A stretch of DNA of 64,000 nucleotides, taken from Anaerolineales bacterium UBA5195 (GTDB lineage: Bacteria > Chloroflexota > Anaerolineae > Anaerolineales > Villigracilaceae). The notes beneath the pieces were generated by a model. That model made no database searches, was not told the origin of the DNA, and saw only the letters and a list, made by a program, of their open reading frames with translations. The DNA lies in assembly GCA_002412925.1 (NCBI GenBank), contig DHVZ01000060.1, positions 22,331-86,330 of the forward strand. Reading direction: 5' to 3'. Made by a program: the position numbers and the translations under genes. Shown here in pieces: positions 41,916 through 49,185 of this stretch; the stretch's first letter is position 1, and each line of letters starts with the position of its first letter.

Positions 41916-42563
41916 TTAGAACAAAGTCAATTGGTCTGCATGAAGATGGCCGCTGTCATTGTGGGAGATCAGAATTGGGCGGCCATTCGACTCGATGTTA
42001 ATCTGGCAGATGGAGCAATTATAAATATCCATGTTGATCCAACCTTCAGTCGGAGCCTGCAGAGCGCGTGTGACAAAGTAACGAATCAGGTTGCCATGGC
42101 CAACAATGATATCGTGCCGGTCTTTCCCTTTAGCCGGGATGAAATACTTTTCCCAGGCCTGACGGGCCTGTTCAAAGTCGCTCCGGAGCTGCTCCACGTT
42201 CTCCATCTCTGACCAGACCGCGCGCCAGGGCTGCATTTTTTCAGGCAGGCGGCCAGTACCAGGATCGGGATGTTCCCTAAACCATTCCAGGGCGAAATCC
42301 GGCATAGCCGGGACACATTCCCAGAGCAGGCGCGAAGGGCGAATGGGGATATTGGACTGCTCCACGGCCAGAATTTGCGCAGTTTGCATCGTCCGGCGCA
42401 GTGAGGAGGTGTGGATCACGTCGATCTTGAGCGCAGCAAACCGCCGGGCCGCCTTGTGCGCCTGTTTCCATCCAAGCACGGTCAGGCTCGGGCCGAGGGC
42501 GTCGCTGCCAGGGCCCGGCTCACGCTGTCCGTGTCGAACAAGGTAAAGATGCCTGATTGCCAT
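41916..42563 (-). CDS. Histidine phosphatase family protein, copy 2
   Basis: 215 residues. HLYLVRHGQRE carries the catalytic His, IHTSSLRRTMQTAQIL the phosphate-binding Arg, and DIIVGHGNLIRYFV the second His. Its ATG overlaps the stop of the upstream HExxH protein gene by one base (TAATG), so the two are coupled. It is not a close copy of the neighbouring phosphatase. Substrate unknown. Confidence 0.9.
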   Translation of the reverse strand: MAIRHLYLVRHGQREPGPGSDALGPSLTVLGWKQAHKAARRFAALKIDVIHTSSLRRTMQTAQILAVEQSNIPIRPSRLLWECVPAMPDFALEWFREHPDPGTGRLPEKMQPWRAVWSEMENVEQLRSDFEQARQAWEKYFIPAKGKDRHDIIVGHGNLIRYFVTRALQAPTEGWINMDIYNCSICQINIESNGRPILISHNDSGHLHADQLTLF

Positions 42564-43636
42564 TATTTTTTAATCTGGTCGCACAAGCGATGACCCATCT
42601 GGGCGCGCAGCTGCACGAGTTCGGGAAAATCGTAGAAGAATAGGATTTTCTGATCGGCCAGGCTGGTTCCAACAGGCCGGGGCTGGAGAATAAAAAAGCC
42701 AAAAGTCTCAGCAATATCTTCTGCAGGGCTGGTGGGAGCATAGTCGCTGACAAATTGGTCGGTGTAATTTTTATAGAAAGTATCAAGCGCGTCGTAGTAG
42801 TCATCTTCATCTGTAATCAGGTCAATTTCGAGCCACTCGTCATAAATTCCATCCCAAAACCTATCCACAAATTGATTGAGATAAGAATCGGGCCTGGGAC
42901 AGCCCTCGCCAGGAAAGTAAACAGAGCAGGCGTTGACTTCCTGTTCGTAGATGATTTCACTATCGGGATTGTCAAAAATTTTCCGGGAAGGCGGCACTTG
43001 CGCGGGGTTCAAGGTGAGCAAGTGCCCGTATTCATGCACCAGGGTAAAGGTTAAATCCTGAGGATTCGAGGCGTCCATGATATCGACACTCAAGACCCAT
43101 TCATCCGGCGAGTGGTCAGATTGCCAGACTGCGGCCAGGATATTTTCCTTTCCATCGGTAAAAACAACATACTCGCTCAGGAATTTGCGATTTTCAGAAG
43201 GAATAATGGCCGCAAAATAGTTCCAGATTTGCTGCTGCGCGGCGCGGTCCTGCTGGTAGTCTTCATAATTCTTTGGCAGGCCGGCTTCGTCCACCGGGTT
43301 TTTAATCTGGTCGCCATCGATCGTATAAGTGACAAGTGTGTACTCATCGTCCGATAGGAAGTATTTGCGCGCCAGCCTGGTTTCACCTTCAGCGTTGTTC
43401 GGCCGGGTCAGATCGTCCAACTTGTCCAGGCAGGCGGTAATACAATCGCCGTTGGGGCAGAAATCTGGCGTGGGGCTGGGAGCCAGGGTTGAGATCGGGG
43501 GAGGCAGCAGGGTGAGCGTGACATTGGCTGCCAGCGGCGTAGGCGCTTCGCCAAAAATGGCGCGGCTAACGGCCGCGCAGGCAAAGGAGGCCAATCCCAA
43601 GATGACAATCAAGATAAATGGGGCCAGGCGTTTCAT
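42563..43636 (-). CDS. Secreted HExxH metalloprotease-like lipoprotein, copy 1
   Basis: 357 residues. Signal peptide ending LASFAC (lipobox-like), then a Pro-rich stretch and a domain of unknown family. FTLVHEYGHLLTLNP is a zinc-binding HExxH. The C-terminal strings TSPAEDIAETFGFFILQPRP and ADQKILFFYDFPELVQLRAQM recur nearly unchanged in the 44189 protein. ATG 43636 follows a TTG at 43639. A glutamate in AEDIAE, downstream of HExxH, could be a third ligand. Paralogues flank a NUDIX gene, suggesting a local duplication. Confidence 0.75.
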   Translation of the reverse strand: MKRLAPFILIVILGLASFACAAVSRAIFGEAPTPLAANVTLTLLPPPISTLAPSPTPDFCPNGDCITACLDKLDDLTRPNNAEGETRLARKYFLSDDEYTLVTYTIDGDQIKNPVDEAGLPKNYEDYQQDRAAQQQIWNYFAAIIPSENRKFLSEYVVFTDGKENILAAVWQSDHSPDEWVLSVDIMDASNPQDLTFTLVHEYGHLLTLNPAQVPPSRKIFDNPDSEIIYEQEVNACSVYFPGEGCPRPDSYLNQFVDRFWDGIYDEWLEIDLITDEDDYYDALDTFYKNYTDQFVSDYAPTSPAEDIAETFGFFILQPRPVGTSLADQKILFFYDFPELVQLRAQMGHRLCDQIKK

Positions 43637-43657
43637 CAAGATCTTCCCAAAGCTAAA

Positions 43658-44098
43658 TCACTCATCAAGACAAATTTCCACGGCAGAATCCGGCCAGCCG
43701 CTCTCAGCGGCGCGCGAAACCAATTCGGCAATGGACGGAGGGAATAGTTCAATCTTCTCAACGGTGCTGAGCGGCATCCAGACTGGGGTATACGTGCCTC
43801 GTTCGGGTGGGTACTTCCCGGTCATTTCAGGCCCCCTGCCCGTGCCAAAATGTCCGCCGGTGACCCGCGCAAGAAAGTAATATTGTTCCCGGCCACGAAA
43901 AATAACCTTGGCCAGTAACCGCTCAATAGTCACGTTCAATCCAAGTTCCTCGTGGCTTTCGCGGATGGCGGTCTGACGCGGGTTTTCCCCCGCTGCCATG
44001 CCGCCGCCTGGAATAACATAATAAGTACGCCCTTCCCGTTGTCGCTTGATCAAGGCAATATGGCGGTTACGGATGATGATAGCACGCGCGCGGAACAT
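43658..44098 (-). CDS. NUDIX hydrolase
   Basis: 146 residues, cytoplasmic. The Nudix box GX5EX7REUXEEXGU is complete in GGGMAAGENPRQTAIRESHEELGL, so it hydrolyses a nucleoside diphosphate linked to another group. Its start has TATAAT exactly six bases upstream (see promoter feature) and no ribosome binding site. It lies between the two HExxH paralogues; its exact substrate is unknown. Confidence 0.92.
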   Translation of the reverse strand: MFRARAIIIRNRHIALIKRQREGRTYYVIPGGGMAAGENPRQTAIRESHEELGLNVTIERLLAKVIFRGREQYYFLARVTGGHFGTGRGPEMTGKYPPERGTYTPVWMPLSTVEKIELFPPSIAELVSRAAESGWPDSAVEICLDE

Positions 44099-44104
44099 GG
44101 CGCA

Positions 44105-44110
44105 ATTATA
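44105..44110 (-). promoter_or_regulatory. -10 element of a probably leaderless NUDIX transcript
   Basis: Minus-strand TATAAT, then TGCGCC, then ATG 44098: a six-base gap. The terminator of the upstream gene (44114-44143) ends four bases before it. Confidence 0.6.
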
Positions 44111-44113
44111 CAG

Positions 44114-44143
44114 GAAGGGGCAGACTTGTGCGTCTGCCCCTTC
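44114..44143 (-). terminator. Hairpin after the 44189 gene
   Basis: GAAGGGGCAGAC and GTCTGCCCCTTC, a perfect 12-bp stem with loop TTGTGC, just after the 44189 stop and immediately before the NUDIX promoter on the minus strand. Confidence 0.7.
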
Positions 44144-44188
44144 GGCGGGATTAATTGCGGATTCGTGTGGAATGATGACTCAAAAACC

Positions 44189-45169
44189 TTATTCAGGCAT
44201 ATGATAATATCCGCAGATCCGGCTCCTGATTTGCGAGCGTAAATCGACCAGTTCGGGGAAATCATAGAAAAACAGGATTTTTTGTTCAGCAACCGTCTCG
44301 CCAGTTGGCCTGGGCGTCATAACAAAATAGGTCCAGCTATCGGCGACGTCTTCCTTTGGGGCAGTTGCGGCATATTCACGCACAAATTCCTGCTGATGAG
44401 CCTGGTAAAAGGAGGTCAGCCCACGCTTGACAGCTTCCTGGTCAGCATGGGAAGCAACCGCTTTCCACTCCTCGTATAATTCCCCTTTCCAGAACTGGCT
44501 AAAAAAACGGTTAAGGTAGGATTCTTCAAAACTGCATTGGTTTTCGTCGGCATAAAACCGGCATTTAGCCGGTTCGGTTCTAACATCGGCCTGGCGAAGA
44601 TTGAGCGTCAGCATATGTCCAAATTCATGAACGAGGACATTATTGGCCGATTTAAGGTCTTGATAATCAGCCAGGTCTACTTCCAAAGCCCAGGTTTCAG
44701 ATTCGTCTTCCCCTCTCCAGGTCCATTGAATTTCGTTGTAGCCAGAGGTATTGCCGCTGCCATCAGAGAAAATGCGGTATTCGGTCAGGGGAACCCGTTG
44801 CTCGAGTGGAATAATAAAAACAAAGTAATCCCAGATAAGCTGGTGTGATTCAAGATCGTTTTGCAGGGGAAGCAGATTCTCTGGGACAGATTCCTTCTGC
44901 GGCTCAGAAATCTGGTCTCCCTTGACCGAATAAACGTTCAGGATATATCTTTTATCCACCTGAATGTTTTTATTGGCGCCGTAAGTTTTGTGAATGTTTT
45001 CCAGCAGGCCTTCACAGGTGGTAATGGGCGTCGGGGTGGCATTCGCAATCCGATTGACTTCGTTCGCAAACAGAAAAAGTCCACTCCCCAGCACAACACA
45101 TCCACAGATTGTGAACAGGCCGATTAAAGTGGACCACAGGCAGCAACTGGAAGATCCTTGTTTTTTCAT
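44189..45169 (-). CDS. Secreted HExxH metalloprotease-like membrane protein, copy 2
   Basis: 326 residues. Cys-rich N-terminal membrane helix (SSCCLWSTLIGLFTICGCVVLGSGLFLF); the extracytoplasmic part is paralogous to the 42563 protein. NVLVHEFGHMLTLNLRQ is the zinc motif; TAPKEDVADSWTYFVMTPRP, then AEQKILFFYDFPELVDLRSQI, match its paralogue. AGGAG precedes ATG 45169; the frame extends 10 codons further upstream but without a better signal. Substrate unknown. Confidence 0.75.
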   Translation of the reverse strand: MKKQGSSSCCLWSTLIGLFTICGCVVLGSGLFLFANEVNRIANATPTPITTCEGLLENIHKTYGANKNIQVDKRYILNVYSVKGDQISEPQKESVPENLLPLQNDLESHQLIWDYFVFIIPLEQRVPLTEYRIFSDGSGNTSGYNEIQWTWRGEDESETWALEVDLADYQDLKSANNVLVHEFGHMLTLNLRQADVRTEPAKCRFYADENQCSFEESYLNRFFSQFWKGELYEEWKAVASHADQEAVKRGLTSFYQAHQQEFVREYAATAPKEDVADSWTYFVMTPRPTGETVAEQKILFFYDFPELVDLRSQIRSRICGYYHMPE

Positions 45170-45225
45170 AGCCCGCTCCTCAGTTAGAACGCTACGCAAC
45201 CAGCTTTCAGAAGGAACTTATGCTC

Positions 45226-45259
45226 TAAAAAATCGGGACGGCCAATCGGCCGCCCCGGT
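45226..45259 (-). terminator. Terminator of the radical SAM operon
   Basis: CGGGGCGGCCGATTGGCCGTCCCG on the minus strand is an imperfect GC-rich stem-loop followed by TTTTTT, starting four bases after the stop of the last operon gene. Confidence 0.75.
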
Positions 45260-45262
45260 CTT

Positions 45263-46408
45263 TTAATGGTAAATTCTTGCCCACTCGTCCCGAAGCAGAT
45301 TCCCTAGAATCTGGTCAGCCATGCCCTGGGAGGGAAGCACGTCCCCATCGGGTTCGACGTATAACCAGGCTTTCCCTGCTCCGCCCGGTTCAGCATCTTC
45401 GGCGGTTTCAAGCGCGACCGGGTGAGCCTCGGAATAAGGCACGGGCAGGTCTGAGACAATCCGCAGGTTGAGGTTGGCGGCAAGATCATGCAGCCTGGAA
45501 AGCATCTCGCCCAGGGTTGGGTCGGCAACGCTCAGGGAGACTGCCTCGACGCCCGCTTGATGAAGTTTTTCCATCAGGGACTGCGCGCCAGGCGCATTTT
45601 GCGGTGTCAGGGTGAGATGGACAGACAGGAAGATGTCTGCAACCAGCGCGTTCTGAATGGCCTGCCAATTCGGCTCGGCCTGGGTAGGCAGGACAATCAT
45701 CAGGTGGTCGAGACCGGTTTGCAGGAGGCTGTCCAGGTAATCGTTGTCAGCCAACCTTTGCCCGTCAGTCAGCAAACCAGCCACCTGGCCGTTTTTCTCG
45801 GCATAGGCAATCAGCTCAGGCAGGTCATCACGCAGGGTGGCTTCGCCGCCGGTGAAAACGATTTGCGGGATTCCCAATGCCCAGGCCTTGTCCATGATTG
45901 ACTTCCACTCATCAGTGGTCAATTCACGCTCGACCCGCTTGGAGGGGGCATTTAGCGGATCCCCGCCCGGAGGGAGACGGTAAGTCAGGGCGCAGTCAAG
46001 GCGCAGCGGGGCGGTCAGGTTCGCGCTATTGGGCTGAACTCGCTCAAAACCCAGGGAGGAGACCGGGTCCAGGTCATCGGTGTGGGCCAGAGTCAGAATC
46101 CGCTCCATGAAGTCGCCAAAATCTTCGAGCGCCTGTGATTTTTTAATGCGATAACGCGCCGAAATTGACTTGGCCGCTTCGAGCGGCTCAGTGCCCTTGA
46201 TGAGGTGGTAGGCATACTCGGCCGCCGTGGCATTCAGCTGCAAAACGGTCGAGGCGTTCAGGATCAGGATGCCCGAGCCATCCTTATTCAGGCGCAGGTG
46301 CAAACGGAAAGGCTTTTCATCTTCAGTGGGGGATTGAAAATGATGCACGCCCGCCGGTAAAGGCTTGACCGGGGAGAAACGTTCGACAAGGCGAGAAAAC
46401 AGGTTCAT
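45263..46408 (-). CDS. Degenerate radical SAM paralogue without cluster cysteines (PqqD-like N-terminus)
   Basis: 381 residues, last gene of the operon. The N-terminal ~100 residues (FRLHLRLNKDGSGILILNAS and LNATAAEYAYHLIKG) match the PqqD-like recognition domain of the 47783 protein. The central part is also close to it, but the CxxxCxxC site is replaced: LTYRLPPGGDPLN stands where the paralogue has LTYRCNNDCHHCYN. GGEPT is GGEAT, and the C-terminal SPASM cysteines are absent (VEPDGDVLPSQG), with the protein ending soon after. It cannot bind the radical SAM cluster in the usual way, so it is probably a non-catalytic partner. GAGGAGG before ATG. Confidence 0.9.
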   Translation of the reverse strand: MNLFSRLVERFSPVKPLPAGVHHFQSPTEDEKPFRLHLRLNKDGSGILILNASTVLQLNATAAEYAYHLIKGTEPLEAAKSISARYRIKKSQALEDFGDFMERILTLAHTDDLDPVSSLGFERVQPNSANLTAPLRLDCALTYRLPPGGDPLNAPSKRVERELTTDEWKSIMDKAWALGIPQIVFTGGEATLRDDLPELIAYAEKNGQVAGLLTDGQRLADNDYLDSLLQTGLDHLMIVLPTQAEPNWQAIQNALVADIFLSVHLTLTPQNAPGAQSLMEKLHQAGVEAVSLSVADPTLGEMLSRLHDLAANLNLRIVSDLPVPYSEAHPVALETAEDAEPGGAGKAWLYVEPDGDVLPSQGMADQILGNLLRDEWARIYH

Positions 46409-46433
46409 GGGGCCTCCTCAAAAGAACAAAAAA

Positions 46434-47420
46434 TCAAGCGATTTGCTTTTCAGTGAACCAGGTGTCGATTTGATCGGCAGTCTGGAGATAAGTTTTTTCC
46501 ATCATCAGGTTGTGACCGGCGCCGGGGACAATCATAAAATCAGCTTTGTAATGCGCCGCCGATTTGCGCAAGCTTTCCATGCTGAGGACGGCATCCTTTT
46601 CACCAGCCAGCAGCAGCATGGGCACCTTGACATTTTCAGCCGGTTTCCAAAAAGGCGGGTTATGCTGAAAAATCACCAGCGCTGATTCGTCCACCAACTG
46701 TCGTTGCAGATCTTCAGGTGAAACAACCGCGTCCTGGCTGAGAAGCTTGGTCGCCGCAGCCTCCGGCGTTCTGACCCAGGGGCCTGCATTCCATGTCACG
46801 AACATCAAGGCTATGCCAAACGGATCGCCAGCCATGATCTTGAGTAATGCAGGCCAATCTGCCATGGAGCTATGAGAGACCCACGGCGCAACCAACACAA
46901 TAGCGGGCAGATTGGTCTCAACAAAGCGCAAGGCCCACTGACTGAGCGCCCCACCCATACTGTGACCCATCAAAACCGGCTTACGCGGCAGACGGTTGAT
47001 CTCATCGCGCACAAACGCCAGGTAATAGCCCAGGGTGCAAGTAGTCAATGAGCGCTGGATGGGCGATTTGCCATGCCCGGGCAGGCTGTAAGCGACACTT
47101 TCCCAGCCGCGTTCGGCCAGGATTTCCTGCCAGGGCTGCCAGCACCAGGCGCCATGCCACATGCCATGCGCCATCAGGATGGGCGTCTCGTGTTTGCGCA
47201 CTTTCGGGGTGTAGACGATCCGCTCAATGCCATCCTCGATGGTGTGGGCAAGGGTATAGCTGTCTTTCTCCTGTATTTCGGAAAAAGTTATCCCCATCCC
47301 GCGCAGTCTGTTCTGGTCATGGGCCAACATGCGCGGTGCGGTAGCGTTGAGCAGATGCCAGAGAATCCAGCCAACCATGACAGCCAGGTACAACAGGAGA
47401 GCAACCCCAAGATAGAGCAT
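46434..47420 (-). CDS. Membrane-anchored alpha/beta hydrolase
   Basis: 328 residues. An N-terminal membrane helix (YLGVALLLYLAVMVGWILW) anchors an alpha/beta hydrolase domain. Catalytic triad: nucleophile Ser in LMGHSMGGALS, Asp in LAGEKDAVLS, His in PGAGHNLMME. The oxyanion-type string MAHGMWHGAWCW is also present. Its ATG follows the PAS gene stop directly, so the two are tightly linked. It could trim or esterify a product of the operon, or be an esterase; substrate unknown. Confidence 0.88.
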   Translation of the reverse strand: MLYLGVALLLYLAVMVGWILWHLLNATAPRMLAHDQNRLRGMGITFSEIQEKDSYTLAHTIEDGIERIVYTPKVRKHETPILMAHGMWHGAWCWQPWQEILAERGWESVAYSLPGHGKSPIQRSLTTCTLGYYLAFVRDEINRLPRKPVLMGHSMGGALSQWALRFVETNLPAIVLVAPWVSHSSMADWPALLKIMAGDPFGIALMFVTWNAGPWVRTPEAAATKLLSQDAVVSPEDLQRQLVDESALVIFQHNPPFWKPAENVKVPMLLLAGEKDAVLSMESLRKSAAHYKADFMIVPGAGHNLMMEKTYLQTADQIDTWFTEKQIA

Positions 47421-47762
47421 CTAACCTCGAATAAAATGCGGCATCTCAAATGGAATTTCGAGCGACATCTCCACAAAACCTGCATATTCGCCATCTTTGT
47501 ACCAGGGCGATTGGTAGATCAACTTCTTGACGCCTTTTTTTTCGATGCTATAAACATTCTTTTCTTTGGCTGCCAGCAACTGCTCGGTTTTAGTCCGTGA
47601 CAAGCCGGGATGGCAATCGAGCATGTTCTTGCCAACCAGGGCATAGCCACCGTCGCTCTCAAAAGTTTTGGCAGCTTTATCATTCATCTCCAAAATAATG
47701 CCTTCCGTATCGCAGACAGTCACGGCGGCAGGGAATTCTTTGATCCATGTGTGTTCGCTCAT
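47421..47762 (-). CDS. PAS-domain protein
   Basis: 113 residues, one PAS-like domain and nothing else. AAVTVCDTEGIILEMNDKAAKTF is the typical first half, and YALVGKNMLDCHPGLS and KLIYQSPWYKDGEYAGFVEMSLEI follow, similar to the C-terminal PAS of DUF438 proteins, which may bind a cofactor. ATG 47762 follows GGAG; an in-frame ATG at 47765 is adjacent. The open frame to 47825 overlaps the radical SAM gene and encodes the linker repeat. Lies between the radical SAM and hydrolase genes. Confidence 0.8.
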   Translation of the reverse strand: MSEHTWIKEFPAAVTVCDTEGIILEMNDKAAKTFESDGGYALVGKNMLDCHPGLSRTKTEQLLAAKEKNVYSIEKKGVKKLIYQSPWYKDGEYAGFVEMSLEIPFEMPHFIRG

Positions 47763-47764
47763 CA

Positions 47765-47808
47765 TTCTCCAATCAAAAATCGTCAGTCTGAAATCGCAAA
47801 TTGAAGTG
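47765..47808 (-). repeat. GACTGACGATTTTTGATT linker repeat, copy 3
   Basis: Overlaps the end of the radical SAM gene and precedes the PAS gene start. It shares an 18-base identical string with the spacer 36851-36905. The 49141-49185 spacer has a related string (AATCAAAAATC...CGTAAATCG). Confidence 0.5.
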
Positions 47809-49132
47809 GGCATCCGCCGCCGCATTCAGCCAGGAGCGCGCAGCCTTCGCATTTTAGCGGCAGGTCTTGTCGCTCACGCAGTTTCAGCGCCAGTGGGTGG
47901 TTCCAGATGGAATCCCAATCATCGGCCAGCAGGTTGCCGAGCGGCTGGTAGTAAGACTGGCAAGGCAGCACCGCCCCATCCGGCTCGACACACAGATTGT
48001 ATTGCGCTGCCGTACAGCCCTTGACGCCCAAATCCATTTGCACCGGGTCGAAGTGACAATACTGTGTCGGCGTGTACCAAATCAATTTTTGGCCGCGAGA
48101 CTCGGTTTTTTGGCGAGCGATTTCAAGTAACGGCTTCAACTCGCTTTCGGGCAGTCCCGTCCCGACTGTCGCGCCATGGCCGGAGTAGATCAACGCATTC
48201 AGGCCGACCGTTGGCACGCCCAGATTCGCCAGGAAATCGAGCGTAGCCGGGATGGTAGCCACGTTGGTGCGCAGCATGGTCGTATTGGTCATCACATACA
48301 GGCGCGAAGCCAGCACGTTTTTCAGCCCGGTGATAGTTTGCTCGAAGGCATGCGCATTTACCATCTGATTATGGATGTTGGAATCTGCCGACTCAACCGT
48401 TACCTGGACATGGTCGAGGCCCGCGTCCAACAGCCGTTTCACAAAACCTGGATCAGACAGCCGCCGGGCATTGGTATTCAACCCGGTAATTTGGCCGTTG
48501 CCCTCGGCATGTGCAACCAACCCGGGCAGGTCATCCCTTAAAGTAGGTTCGCCGCCAGTGAAGATGATGTGCGGAATGCCCAGCGCCCAGGCCTTGTCGA
48601 TGACCTGCTTCCATTCTTCGGTGGAGAGTTCCTGCCGCCCGGTTGGCTTCTCGCCGGGTTTGGGATGCTCCAGGTTATAGCAGTGGTGGCAATCATTATT
48701 ACAGCGATAAGTCAGCGCCAGGTCGAGCCGGTAAGGCGCGGAGGGCCGGGCGCTGAAGGGCATCAGCGTTTCCAACTCCAAGTCATGGATGGGGCAAGCG
48801 CCATCAGGGCGAATCAGGCTGGAGAGTTGCAGGTCGAAAGCAGAGAAGTCAGCCAGAACTGTTTCACTTTTCACGTTCCACAGCTTTGCCATGGTTTTGA
48901 CAATCTCAGCCTTCGGTTGACCTTCGAGAATCAGCTTCGCCATGACTGCCGCAGTTGAGTTCAGGTGCATGATCCGGTTGGCGTTGACGATCAGGGTGCC
49001 ATGCCCATCCGGGTCAAGACGCAGGTGAACACGCGATTTCTCATCTGCACCTTCAACACGGTAGTGGAACAGACCAGGTTCTGGGTTTTGGATTTTCGAT
49101 TTACGATTAAACCAGCCATCAATAAAACTCAT
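47783..49132 (-). CDS. PqqD-like/radical SAM/SPASM peptide-modifying enzyme
   Basis: 449 residues, cytoplasmic. Residues about 25-110 are a PqqD-like (RiPP recognition) domain (VHLRLDPDGHGTLIVN, LNSTAAVMAKLILEG). The radical SAM core has CxxxCxxC at Cys144, Cys148 and Cys151 (YRCNNDCHHCYN), GGEPTLRDDL for SAM binding, and LNTNARRLSD. The C-terminal SPASM domain provides further cysteines: LPCQSYY, Cys428, Cys431, Cys437 and Cys441 (CEGCALLAECGGGC). This architecture is that of enzymes that modify ribosomal peptides. The upstream gene ends in a Cys-Ala tail, a candidate substrate. Confidence 0.93.
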   Translation of the reverse strand: MSFIDGWFNRKSKIQNPEPGLFHYRVEGADEKSRVHLRLDPDGHGTLIVNANRIMHLNSTAAVMAKLILEGQPKAEIVKTMAKLWNVKSETVLADFSAFDLQLSSLIRPDGACPIHDLELETLMPFSARPSAPYRLDLALTYRCNNDCHHCYNLEHPKPGEKPTGRQELSTEEWKQVIDKAWALGIPHIIFTGGEPTLRDDLPGLVAHAEGNGQITGLNTNARRLSDPGFVKRLLDAGLDHVQVTVESADSNIHNQMVNAHAFEQTITGLKNVLASRLYVMTNTTMLRTNVATIPATLDFLANLGVPTVGLNALIYSGHGATVGTGLPESELKPLLEIARQKTESRGQKLIWYTPTQYCHFDPVQMDLGVKGCTAAQYNLCVEPDGAVLPCQSYYQPLGNLLADDWDSIWNHPLALKLRERQDLPLKCEGCALLAECGGGCPLQFAISD

Positions 49133-49140
49133 TAGCTACC

Positions 49141-49185
49141 TATCAGCTTACAACCAATCAAAAATCAACCAGCGTAAATCGAAAA
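49141..49185. repeat. AATCAAAAATC/CGTAAATCG linker repeat, copy 4
   Basis: The 53-bp spacer between the DUF2207 stop and the radical SAM start contains this AT-rich string, related to the other linker repeats; a similar string is coded within the first 20 codons of the radical SAM gene (NRKSKIQNPEP). Confidence 0.4.
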
